This document shows positions 57,578 through 64,000 of a stretch of 64,000 nucleotides of DNA, piece after piece (position 1 is the first letter of the stretch; every line of letters begins with the position of its first letter). The DNA is from Pseudarthrobacter sp. fls2-241-R2A-127. GTDB lineage: Bacteria; Actinomycetota; Actinomycetes; Actinomycetales; Micrococcaceae. Location of the stretch: positions 1 to 64,000 of the forward strand of contig NZ_JARVSF010000006.1 of NCBI RefSeq assembly GCF_030209355.1, given 5' to 3'. Both the position numbers and the translations under genes were made by a program. The notes beneath the pieces are model-generated. The model was not told the DNA's origin. It saw only the letters and a list, made by a program, of their open reading frames with translations, and made no database searches.

Positions 57578-58155
57578 GCATGCCCCACGATACTTTCGAG
57601 TGCGGCCACACACTGGAGGAACTCAGCCTCTACCTGGACACCGGCGAATTTGCCGATCCGCCCCACCTGCAATCCTGCCCGGAGTGCCGCAACGGCCTCG
57701 ATTCCCTCCGCCGGCTGTCCGCTGCCGGCAACGAGTTGTTCGCCAGCGACGTTGCCGCGGCCGGCAGCGGCACGGACGACTGGATGAAGGACATCCTGGC
57801 GAACCTGACCCTGGAACTGCGGCCGGGAAGGACCATTCCGCTGCGGTCGGAGGACCCCGCTGACAGTTTGTCCGAAACGGAAGGGGCAGTCATTGCGCTG
57901 GTCCGGTCCGTGGCGGACAACCTGCCAGGGGCGGTCGCCGGACGGGTGCGGCTTGACGGCGACGTCACGGTCCCGGGAGAGCCCGTGACCGTCCGCCTGG
58001 ACCTCGCCGTCCTGTTCGGCCGGCACCTCCTGGACAGTGCGGCGTCGCTCCGGCAGGATGTGGCCGACGCGCTGGCCCGTCATACGGAACTGAACATTGC
58101 GGCCATCGACATCACCATCACCGACGTCATCGATGCTCCCCGGGAGGAACAGTGA
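57574..58155 (+). CDS. Zinc-finger anti-sigma-like protein fused to Asp23-like domain
   Basis: A 193-residue protein. Residues 1-45 have the ZAS-type signature: C10, H12 and HLQSCPEC (HxxxCxxC at about 35-42), as in cytoplasmic zinc anti-sigma factors. Residues 95-190 resemble the Asp23 domain, notably VRLDLAVLFGRHLLDSAASL (core LDLAVLFGRHLL) and the strand IAAIDITITDVID, which parallels VNITITDIHV of the Asp23 protein. No membrane helix. It overlaps the sigma gene as ATGA and the next gene as GTGA. I infer that the Asp23 domain couples sigma activity to the state of the Asp23 membrane layer. The fusion is seen directly; its function is inference. Confidence 0.75.
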   Translation: MSMPHDTFECGHTLEELSLYLDTGEFADPPHLQSCPECRNGLDSLRRLSAAGNELFASDVAAAGSGTDDWMKDILANLTLELRPGRTIPLRSEDPADSLSETEGAVIALVRSVADNLPGAVAGRVRLDGDVTVPGEPVTVRLDLAVLFGRHLLDSAASLRQDVADALARHTELNIAAIDITITDVIDAPREEQ

Positions 58156-58496
58156 CCACACCTTTGAAGAACGTCATCATGGCGGTGGACGGCGTCACGG
58201 AAGTATTTCCCGCGCGGAGCCTCTGGCAGCGTCTTCCGGCCCGCGCCATGTCAGTGCTGCAGCGCCCGGGCGCGGAGCCGGAGGACGGCGAACTGGTGGA
58301 CGTACGCGACCTCGACGGCCGCACGGAGGTCACTGTGCGGGTGGGGGTCAGCGCGGCGGCCCGGACGCCGGACGTGGTCCGCGGTGTTGCCGCCGCAGTC
58401 CGGAAGCACCTGGCCCCGGCAGAGGTCTCTGTCAAGGTCACCGTGGCACGGGTTGCCGCGGCTGATCCGGTTCCGGCCGGAAGCCGGCACGGCTAA
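58152..58496 (+). CDS. Short Asp23-like protein
   Basis: A 114-residue soluble protein. NVIMAVDGVTEVFPARSLWQ (core VIMAVDGVTEVFPARS) corresponds to the first helix and turn of Asp23, and EVTVRVGVSAAARTPDVVRG (core TVRVGVSAAARTPDVVRGV) to its central strand and helix. Begins with GTG overlapping the previous stop. Last gene of the cluster. Assignment is by similarity to the Asp23 protein at 54401; a paralogous partner or decoy in the assembly is possible. Confidence 0.65.
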   Translation: MTTPLKNVIMAVDGVTEVFPARSLWQRLPARAMSVLQRPGAEPEDGELVDVRDLDGRTEVTVRVGVSAAARTPDVVRGVAAAVRKHLAPAEVSVKVTVARVAAADPVPAGSRHG

Positions 58497-58595
58497 ACGG
58501 CACGGTCCCCGCCGGCCTGATCCCCCCGGCTTCGTGCCGGAACGCGGACGGGCGTAGCATTCGTCAGGTATGCGCAGCCGGCCAAGGGGGATTAG

Positions 58596-59633
58596 TTGAA
58601 CAGCGAACGGAAACCACGCCGGTTCAGTCCCAGGTCCCTGAAGCTGCCCGTCATCCAGGCCCCCATGGCGGGCGGGCCGTCCACTCCTGAACTGGCGGTT
58701 GCCGTCAGCGCCGGCGGCGGGCTGGGTTTCCTGGCCGCCGGGTATAAGACTGCGGACGTGATGCGCGCCGAAATTGAAGCCGTCAGGGAACATACGGGCG
58801 CACCTTTCGGCGTCAACCTCTTTGTACCCCAGCCGTCCGTCATAAGGCCCGAGGCACTGCAGCGCTATGCCGCTTCGCTTGCCGCCGACGCTGAACACTT
58901 CGGCGTCGCACTGGGGGATCCACGGCACGACGATGACCACTGGGACAGGAAGCTCGAAGTCCTGCTGGACCTGGCACCGGCCGTGGTGTCCTTTACCTTC
59001 GATTTTCCGGGCGCCGACATTATTGAGGCCCTGAAGAAACGCGGCGTGTACGTCATGGCCACGGTGACCGGCCGTGAAGAGGCCCTCCAGGCGCTTACCC
59101 GGGGCGCTGATGCCTTGTGCGTCCAGGGGCCGGAAGCCGGCGGCCACCGGGGCACCTTCGACGCGGCCGGCGCCCCTCCGGAAGTGCCACTGCACGGGAT
59201 CCTCGAGGAGCTGTCCGACCTCGAAGTACCCCTGGTTGCGGCAGGCGGGATCACCACCGCGAACGAAACGCGGGCCGCCCTCAGCGCCGGTGCCGTCGCC
59301 GTGCAGGCCGGCACGGCATTCCTCCGCGCCGACGAAGCGGGAACCAAACCGGCGCACCGGGCGGCCCTGGCAACGCCGGAGCATTTCACCACCACCGCCG
59401 TCACCCGGGCTTTTTCCGGCCGCAATGCCCGCGGACTGTACAACGCGTTCATGCGCCGCCACGACGCCGACGCCCCCTACGGTTACCCGGAAATCCACCA
59501 CCTCACCACTCCCCTGCGTGCCGCCGCGGCGGCCGCAGGGGATCCGGAAGGGCTGAACCTGTGGGCGGGCATCAACTACCGGACCACCATGGCAGGCCCG
59601 GCCGCGTCGATCCTGGCGGCCCTGGGGCCGTAA
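58596..59633 (+). CDS. Nitronate monooxygenase (2-nitropropane dioxygenase-like)
   Basis: A 345-residue FMN-dependent TIM-barrel enzyme oxidising nitronates. Conserved APMAGGPSTPELA near residue 24, GGGLGFLAAGYK near 41, GVNLFVPQ near 68, QGPEAGGHRG near 182 and VAAGGITTANE near 216 define the family. TTG start after AAGGGGG. A single gene ending just before a complex hairpin. Physiological substrate unknown. Confidence 0.9.
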   Translation: MNSERKPRRFSPRSLKLPVIQAPMAGGPSTPELAVAVSAGGGLGFLAAGYKTADVMRAEIEAVREHTGAPFGVNLFVPQPSVIRPEALQRYAASLAADAEHFGVALGDPRHDDDHWDRKLEVLLDLAPAVVSFTFDFPGADIIEALKKRGVYVMATVTGREEALQALTRGADALCVQGPEAGGHRGTFDAAGAPPEVPLHGILEELSDLEVPLVAAGGITTANETRAALSAGAVAVQAGTAFLRADEAGTKPAHRAALATPEHFTTTAVTRAFSGRNARGLYNAFMRRHDADAPYGYPEIHHLTTPLRAAAAAAGDPEGLNLWAGINYRTTMAGPAASILAALGP

Positions 59634-59640
59634 GGCGTGG

Positions 59641-59720
59641 CCCGCCGTCGTTCGCTTTCCAAAGCACGACGGCGGGTTAAAGCACGACGGCGGGCCGGCC
59701 CCTTTCGGAGCCGGCCCGCC
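59641..59720. terminator. Compound hairpin with duplicated arm
   Basis: CCCGCCGTCGT at 59641 can pair with either of two ACGACGGCGGG copies (59666-59676 and 59684-59694), which belong to an 18-base tandem duplication. The second copy overlaps another hairpin (GGCGGGCCGGC at 59689 with its complement at 59710). It lies between the converging nitronate monooxygenase and alcohol dehydrogenase genes and is probably their terminator. Confidence 0.7.
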
Positions 59721-59735
59721 GCACGTTCTGGTGCC

Positions 59736-60776
59736 TTAGAGGGTGGCGGTATCGATCACGAAGCGGTACCGGACGTCCGAGGCGAGGACGCGCTCGTAGG
59801 CCTCATTGATCTTCTCGGCCGGGATGACCTCGATCTCCGCGCCCAGGTGGTGCTCGGCGCAGAAGTTGAGCATCTCCTGGGTTTCGCGGATGCCACCGAT
59901 CATGGAACCGGCGAAGGAACGGCGTCCGCCGATCAGCGCGAAGGCGTTGACGGGAAGCGGCTCGGCGGGGGCGCCAACGTTGACCATGGCACCGTCCAGC
60001 TTCAGCAGTCCCAGGTAGGAGCTGATGTCGATCGAGGCGCTGACGGTGTTGATGATCAGGTCGAAGGAGCCGGCGAGATCGGAGAAGGTGTTCTCGTCGC
60101 TCGTGGCGTAGTAGTGGTCGGCGCCCAGCTTCAGGCCGTCTTCCTGCTTCTTCAGCGACTGCGACAGGACCGTCACGTCGGCGCCCATGGCGTGGGCGAG
60201 CTTGACGGCCATGTGGCCCAGTCCGCCGAGGCCAACGACGGCGACCTTCTTGCCGGGACCGGCACCCCAGTGCCGCAGCGGGGAGAAGGTCGTGATGCCG
60301 GCGCACAGCAGCGGTGCGGCAACGTCCAGCTCGATGCCCTCGGGGATGGTGACGACGAAGTCCTCGGTCACCACAACGTGGGTGGAGTAGCCGCCCTGGG
60401 TGATGGTGCCGTCGCGGTCAACCGAGCCGTAGGTGCCAACGTTGCCCTTGAGGCAGTACTGCTCCTCACCCTTCTGGCAGTTGACGCATTCCTTGCAGGA
60501 GTTGACCATGCAGCCAACGCCAACGCGGTCGCCAACCTTGTGCTTGGTCACCTCTGAGCCCACCTCGGTGACGATGCCGGCGATCTCGTGGCCGGGAACC
60601 AGGGGGTACTGCTGCGGGCCCCAGTCGCCGCGGACCGTGTGGATGTCCGAGTGGCAGATGCCGGCGAACTTGATGTCGATCAGGACGTCGTGGGGACCCA
60701 CTTCGCGGCGCTCGATAGTGGTAGCCACCAGGTCCTCCGTAGCGGACGGGGATGCATAAGCCTTGACGGTAGTCAT
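59736..60776 (-). CDS. Zinc-dependent NAD(P) alcohol dehydrogenase (YahK/CAD type)
   Basis: A 346-residue medium-chain dehydrogenase. Catalytic zinc ligands are in GICHSDIHT (Cys near residue 38), GHEIAGIV (His-Glu near 63) and [10 protein letters not shown]; structural zinc cysteines are in [21 protein letters not shown] (core [16 protein letters not shown] near 95). The cofactor loop is [15 protein letters not shown] near 182. This form is close to broad-range aldehyde reductases of the cinnamyl alcohol dehydrogenase family. Stand-alone gene. Confidence 0.9.
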   Translation of the reverse strand: MTTVKAYASPSATEDLVATTIERREVGPHDVLIDIKFAGICHSDIHTVRGDWGPQQYPLVPGHEIAGIVTEVGSEVTKHKVGDRVGVGCMVNSCKECVNCQKGEEQYCLKGNVGTYGSVDRDGTITQGGYSTHVVVTEDFVVTIPEGIELDVAAPLLCAGITTFSPLRHWGAGPGKKVAVVGLGGLGHMAVKLAHAMGADVTVLSQSLKKQEDGLKLGADHYYATSDENTFSDLAGSFDLIINTVSASIDISSYLGLLKLDGAMVNVGAPAEPLPVNAFALIGGRRSFAGSMIGGIRETQEMLNFCAEHHLGAEIEVIPAEKINEAYERVLASDVRYRFVIDTATL

Positions 60777-60920
60777 GGTTCTCCTCTGATCTGTTGGGGG
60801 ATAACTAAATGCTACAAGGGCTTCCCTGGTGAAACCCTGTATGTGGGCACAGCCAGGGTGGCCCTGTTGTAACTGGTCTTGGGAGTCCTACCTTTGGCTG
60901 ACCCCATGGGCATCACCCGG

Positions 60921-61937
60921 TCAGGGCCGAAGAAGGACCTTGATGGCGCGGCGTTCGTCCATGGCCTTGTACGCTTCCGGGGCCTGGTCCAGCGGGAGTT
61001 CGAGGTCGAACACTTTTCCGGGGTTGATTTCGCCGCGGAGGATCAGGTCGATCAGCTCCGGCAGGTACTGCCGGACCGGAGCCGGCCCGCCGTGGAGGTG
61101 AACGTGCGATGAAAACAGGTCCCGGCCGGGCAGCGCAACATCATGTGAGACGCCCACGAAGCCTACGTGGCCCCCTGCCCTGGTGGCATGGATGGCCTGC
61201 AGCATCGACTCCTGCGTGCCCACCGCTTCGAGCACGGAATGCGCGCCAAGCCCGCCAGTCAGTTCCTTGATCTTCTTCACTCCCGCATCACCGCGCTCCG
61301 CCACAATGTCCGTGGCACCAAACTCACGTGCCAGTGCCTGCCGGTTGACATGGCGGGACATGGCGATGATCCTTTCGGCGCCCATCCGCTGTGCTGCGAG
61401 GACCCCCAAAAGCCCCACGGCGCCGTCGCCCACCACCGCTACGGTCTTGCCAGGGCCCACCTCGGCAGCCTTTGCGGCGAACCATCCGGTGCCCAGGACA
61501 TCGGAGGCGGCAAGCAGGGACGGAATCTTTTCGTGGTCGGGCATTTCCGGGGCGGCCACCAGCGTGCCGTCCGCCAGCGGGACGCGCAGGTATTCGGCCT
61601 GGGCACCGCCCACGCCCTGGCGGTGGACGCAGCCGCTTTGGTAGCCGGAGCGGCAAATCTCACAGGTGTTGTCGGAGGCGATGAAGGAACCCACCACGAA
61701 CTGGCCGGGCTGGACGTTCTTCACGTCGGCGCCGATTTCTTCGACGATGCCCACGTATTCGTGGCCCATGGGCTGGGGCCGGGCCAGCTTGTCAGCGCCG
61801 CGGTAGGGCCACAAATCGGATCCGCACACGCAGGCGGCCACGAGCTTGATGACAGCGTCCGTGGGCCGCTGGATGGCTGGCTTGTCACGGTCCTCGACCC
61901 GGACGTCTCCGGGGGCGTGCATGATGGTTGCGCGCAT
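60921..61937 (-). CDS. Zinc-dependent alcohol dehydrogenase family protein
   Basis: A 338-residue medium-chain dehydrogenase of a different branch, resembling glutathione-independent or 'alcohol dehydrogenase catalytic domain' IMP-like proteins. CVCGSDLWPYRG near residue 37, GHEYVGIVEEIG near 62, CEICRSGYQSGC (structural zinc) near 92 and VGDGAVGLLGVLAA near 170 are visible. ATG 61937 has GGAGGA eight bases upstream. It is divergent from an XRE/MmyB-type regulator with a palindrome between them, a common arrangement for a quinone- or aldehyde-responsive pair. Confidence 0.88.
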   Translation of the reverse strand: MRATIMHAPGDVRVEDRDKPAIQRPTDAVIKLVAACVCGSDLWPYRGADKLARPQPMGHEYVGIVEEIGADVKNVQPGQFVVGSFIASDNTCEICRSGYQSGCVHRQGVGGAQAEYLRVPLADGTLVAAPEMPDHEKIPSLLAASDVLGTGWFAAKAAEVGPGKTVAVVGDGAVGLLGVLAAQRMGAERIIAMSRHVNRQALAREFGATDIVAERGDAGVKKIKELTGGLGAHSVLEAVGTQESMLQAIHATRAGGHVGFVGVSHDVALPGRDLFSSHVHLHGGPAPVRQYLPELIDLILRGEINPGKVFDLELPLDQAPEAYKAMDERRAIKVLLRP

Positions 61938-62026
61938 GCTGTGGTCCTCCAAACGGTGAAAGGCTGAAAGCGGATAGTCCCATCAAAGCCCTGCCGTGGG
62001 CCGTTGGCGAGGGCCTTGCTGAAACT

Positions 62027-62041
62027 GGTTCTGGCAGAACC
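62027..62041. promoter_or_regulatory. Palindrome between dehydrogenase and regulator
   Basis: GGTTCTGGCAGAACC: perfect seven-base arms around one G in the 141-base divergent gap. Likely the binding site of the adjacent XRE-type regulator. Confidence 0.6.
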
Positions 62042-62078
62042 TCCTTGGCGTTATGCCGTTCGTCGTAACGTGGACCCT

Positions 62079-62972
62079 ATGGATAACCGAGCCGAGGTAC
62101 GGCAGTTCCTCTCCTCCCGCCGCGGACGCATCACCCCCGAGCAGGCAGGCATCGAACCGTATGGCGGCCGGCGCCGGGTCCCGGGACTGCGGCGCGAGGA
62201 GGTGGCCCGCCTGGCGGGGGTCAGCGTGGACTATTACACGCGCCTGGAACGGGGCAACCTCAGCGGCGTCTCGGACAGCGTCCTGGATGCCATTGCCGGT
62301 GCCCTGGAACTGGACCGGGCCGAACACGACCACCTCTACGATCTCGCCCGGGCGGCCAACACCTCCGGACGCAAGCGGGCTGCGAGCGCCGGTGGTTCCG
62401 TGTCCGCGGCGGTGCGGCCGGAACTGCAGTTCCTCCTGGACGCCATCACGGGCGCACCTGCCTTCATTGGCAACAACCGCCTGGACATAGTGGCTGCCAA
62501 CACCCTGGGCTACGCCCTTTATTCAGACATGTACCGCACCCCGTCGCGGCCGGCAAACCACTCCCGGTTCATCTTCCTGGACCCGCGCGCCCGCAATTTC
62601 TACACCGACTGGGACCGGGCAGCCAACACCAACGTGGCCATCCTCCGCCGCGAGGCCGGCCGCAGCCCCCATGACAAGGGCATCGCCGAACTCATCGGTG
62701 AACTGTCCATGCGCAGCGACGAATTCCGCACCCTGTGGGCCGCGCACAACGTCCGGCGCCACTACGCGGGCACCAAGTTTTTCCAGCACCCGGTGGTGGG
62801 GCTCCTGGAGTTGAACTACCAGGTGCTGGGGCTGGAGGAGGACCCCGGACATACCCTCACCGTGTATCCCGCCACCCCTGGCAGCCCCTCCGAGGAAGCC
62901 CTCAAGCTCCTCGCGTCCTGGGCGGTCACCGAGAACATCGCCGACACCGCGCAAGGCCACGTGCGGGCCTGA
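62079..62972 (+). CDS. XRE family regulator with MmyB-like ligand domain
   Basis: A 297-residue regulator. The N-terminal HTH (residues 10-80) has RRRVPGLRREEVARLAGVSVDYY (core VPGLRREEVARLAGVSVDYYTRLE). The C-terminal MmyB-like domain (about 110-280) is PAS-like and may bind a fatty acid or other hydrophobic ligand; FIFLDPRARNFYTDWDRAAN (core FLDPRARNFYTDWD) and VRRHYAGTKFFQHPVVG are typical. ATG 62079 fits the usual N-terminus; the longer frame is not supported. Likely controls the divergent dehydrogenase. Confidence 0.88.
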   Translation: MDNRAEVRQFLSSRRGRITPEQAGIEPYGGRRRVPGLRREEVARLAGVSVDYYTRLERGNLSGVSDSVLDAIAGALELDRAEHDHLYDLARAANTSGRKRAASAGGSVSAAVRPELQFLLDAITGAPAFIGNNRLDIVAANTLGYALYSDMYRTPSRPANHSRFIFLDPRARNFYTDWDRAANTNVAILRREAGRSPHDKGIAELIGELSMRSDEFRTLWAAHNVRRHYAGTKFFQHPVVGLLELNYQVLGLEEDPGHTLTVYPATPGSPSEEALKLLASWAVTENIADTAQGHVRA

Positions 62973-63011
62973 CCGGCCAGTACACCTCACCAGGAAAGTG
63001 GGTACCGCCCC

Positions 63012-63689
63012 GTGCATGATCTCCGTTCTGACCCCTTCGTAACCGAGGGGCTCGAGTTGCTCACCCGCGAGGCCTTTGGACCTGCCGGGTTTGCCCGCGG
63101 CGCGCGGGAGGTGGTGCAGGTCCCGGTCCACCGGGGATCGAGTACATTGGGCCACGGTTACCTCCGCCCGGCTGGCGGCGGCCCGCTCCGCGATCTTGAG
63201 GACCGGAAGGAAGAGTTCTCCTACGAGGGATTGATCGTATGGCTGGATGAACACCGGAGCCGCGCCTACGAGCCCGGCTGCGGCACCTGGACCACGGCGG
63301 AAGTGCACGTGTACCCGGACCGCGCCGGAACCCTCAAACTTTTTGATGAGGAAATTCTCAAGAAACTGGACGACGGCCGCTGGTACCCCGGTGCGGAGCC
63401 GGCCAATGCCGCGCTCTGGGCCCGGCAACTCCTCGCCTACCCCCGGACAGCGGACCGGATCCCCGGCTGGATGTGGGACATCTTTAGTGCGGAAGCCGTG
63501 GAGCCGCCGCTTTACCACCCCGGCTCCGGATCGGTCGACTGGAACAACAGGCGCTACCCGGTGGCCGACTGGGGAACGGACTTCTCCGCCACGGCCACCG
63601 TCATCGATCCGGGCAGGGAACCGAATCTGCTCACCCGCATCGGCAACACCCTGTTCGGGCGCGGCAAGGGGCCCGGAGCCGCATCCTGA
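63012..63689 (+). CDS. Conserved hypothetical protein, 225 residues
   Basis: I do not recognise a family. The protein is soluble, Trp-rich and acidic-to-neutral, with DEEILKKLDDGRWYPGAEPAN (core LKKLDDGRWYPGAEP) and RIPGWMWDIFSAEAVEPPLY (core PGWMWDIFSAE). No signal peptide or membrane helix. It starts with GTG 39 bases after the MmyB-like gene and may be co-transcribed with it. No motif allows a function to be given. Confidence 0.6.
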   Translation: MHDLRSDPFVTEGLELLTREAFGPAGFARGAREVVQVPVHRGSSTLGHGYLRPAGGGPLRDLEDRKEEFSYEGLIVWLDEHRSRAYEPGCGTWTTAEVHVYPDRAGTLKLFDEEILKKLDDGRWYPGAEPANAALWARQLLAYPRTADRIPGWMWDIFSAEAVEPPLYHPGSGSVDWNNRRYPVADWGTDFSATATVIDPGREPNLLTRIGNTLFGRGKGPGAAS

Positions 63690-63840
63690 GGGCCGGTCCA
63701 GTCCCGTGAACGCCGGTTGCGGTTCCTCCTCCGGATCTGGACCGTGTTCCGGAAGGATGCACTGACGGGCGTCCCCACGGCGGATTCCCTAGACTGGCAG
63801 GTGGACGAATTACGTCGGCACGAGGGAAGGACCCCAACGC

Positions 63841-64000
63841 ATGAGTGGAGTAGTCGTAGTAGGTGTGGATGCCAGCGCATCGGCACGGAAGGCAGCCGAA
63901 GTTGCCCTGGGCCTGGCGGAATCGCTGGGAGCATCCCTGCATGTGGTGACAGCATTTGAAACCGAGAGCGCCGAAACGTTCGGCGTGGGCTCGGACAAGG
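63841..64000 (+). CDS. Universal stress protein, 5' part only
   Basis: The first 53 codons of a UspA-family gene that runs off the right edge. MSGVVVVGVDASASARKAAE (core VVVGVDASASARKAAEVAL) is the classic first strand and helix with the nucleotide-binding Asp, followed by ASLHVVTAFE. AGGGAAGGA precedes the ATG. Whether it has one or two Usp domains cannot be seen. Confidence 0.88.
   Translation, partial: MSGVVVVGVDASASARKAAEVALGLAESLGASLHVVTAFETESAETFGVGSDK

Overview
The window is a contiguous stretch of high-GC actinobacterial chromosome, most likely from the Arthrobacter/Pseudarthrobacter group (Micrococcaceae). I infer this from strong G/C third-position bias, frequent GTG/TTG starts, and characteristic families: ANTAR regulators, DUF2630, DUF6286/DUF2273 with Asp23, a DesA3-like desaturase paired with a ferredoxin reductase, and a LigD-type polymerase. 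No phage, transposase, CRISPR array, rRNA or tRNA gene was recognised. The genus is inference; no search was run.

Layout. 1-8.9 kb (minus strand): DNA glycosylase, aldo/keto reductase, then a purine-oxidation operon reading guanine deaminase > NCS2 purine permease > XdhC > xanthine dehydrogenase FAD subunit > fused 2Fe-2S/molybdenum subunit. 9.3-13.4 kb: divergent 8-oxoguanine-type deaminase, LigD-like polymerase, secreted GH16 enzyme, a 61-residue small protein. 13.7-22.5 kb: urate oxidase, xanthine/urate permease, IclR regulator, malic enzyme, malate synthase A, a DUF6986 aldolase-like protein and (S)-ureidoglycine aminohydrolase. Together these take guanine/xanthine to urate and, after ureide steps encoded elsewhere, glyoxylate to malate and pyruvate. 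Related 17-bp palindromes occur in three of the intergenic regions of this block and suggest a common regulator, probably the IclR protein.

22.5-33 kb: HAD phosphatase, YegP-like protein, GH15 and GH1 glycosidases, DUF72, App1-like phosphatase, Hsp20 with a MerR/HspR-like regulator, PAP2 phosphatase, epimerase and a short adenylate kinase. 33-43 kb: ANTAR regulator, orphan receiver domain, ArsR plus His-rich zinc exporter, desaturase plus reductase, LLM oxidoreductase, YnfA, L-2-hydroxyglutarate oxidase, two DUF202 proteins and small proteins. 42.8-46.5 kb: a small catabolic locus (DUF2848, a frameshifted MFS transporter, GntR regulator, nitrilase) with shared TGTATACA operators. 46.8-53.7 kb: ammonium transporter, PadR regulator with a GFGP repeat and a long perfect operator, bifunctional penicillin-binding protein, DUF1992, SRPBCC/ArsR pair and a second ANTAR regulator.

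54.4-58.5 kb is the most unusual part: a tightly coupled run of Asp23/Gls24-type envelope-stress proteins with AmaP-like and DUF6286 membrane proteins, CsbD, an ECF-like sigma factor, and a protein that appears to fuse a zinc-finger anti-sigma module to an Asp23-like domain. 58.6-64 kb: nitronate monooxygenase, two zinc alcohol dehydrogenases, an XRE/MmyB-type regulator, an unknown protein and the 5' part of a universal stress protein gene.
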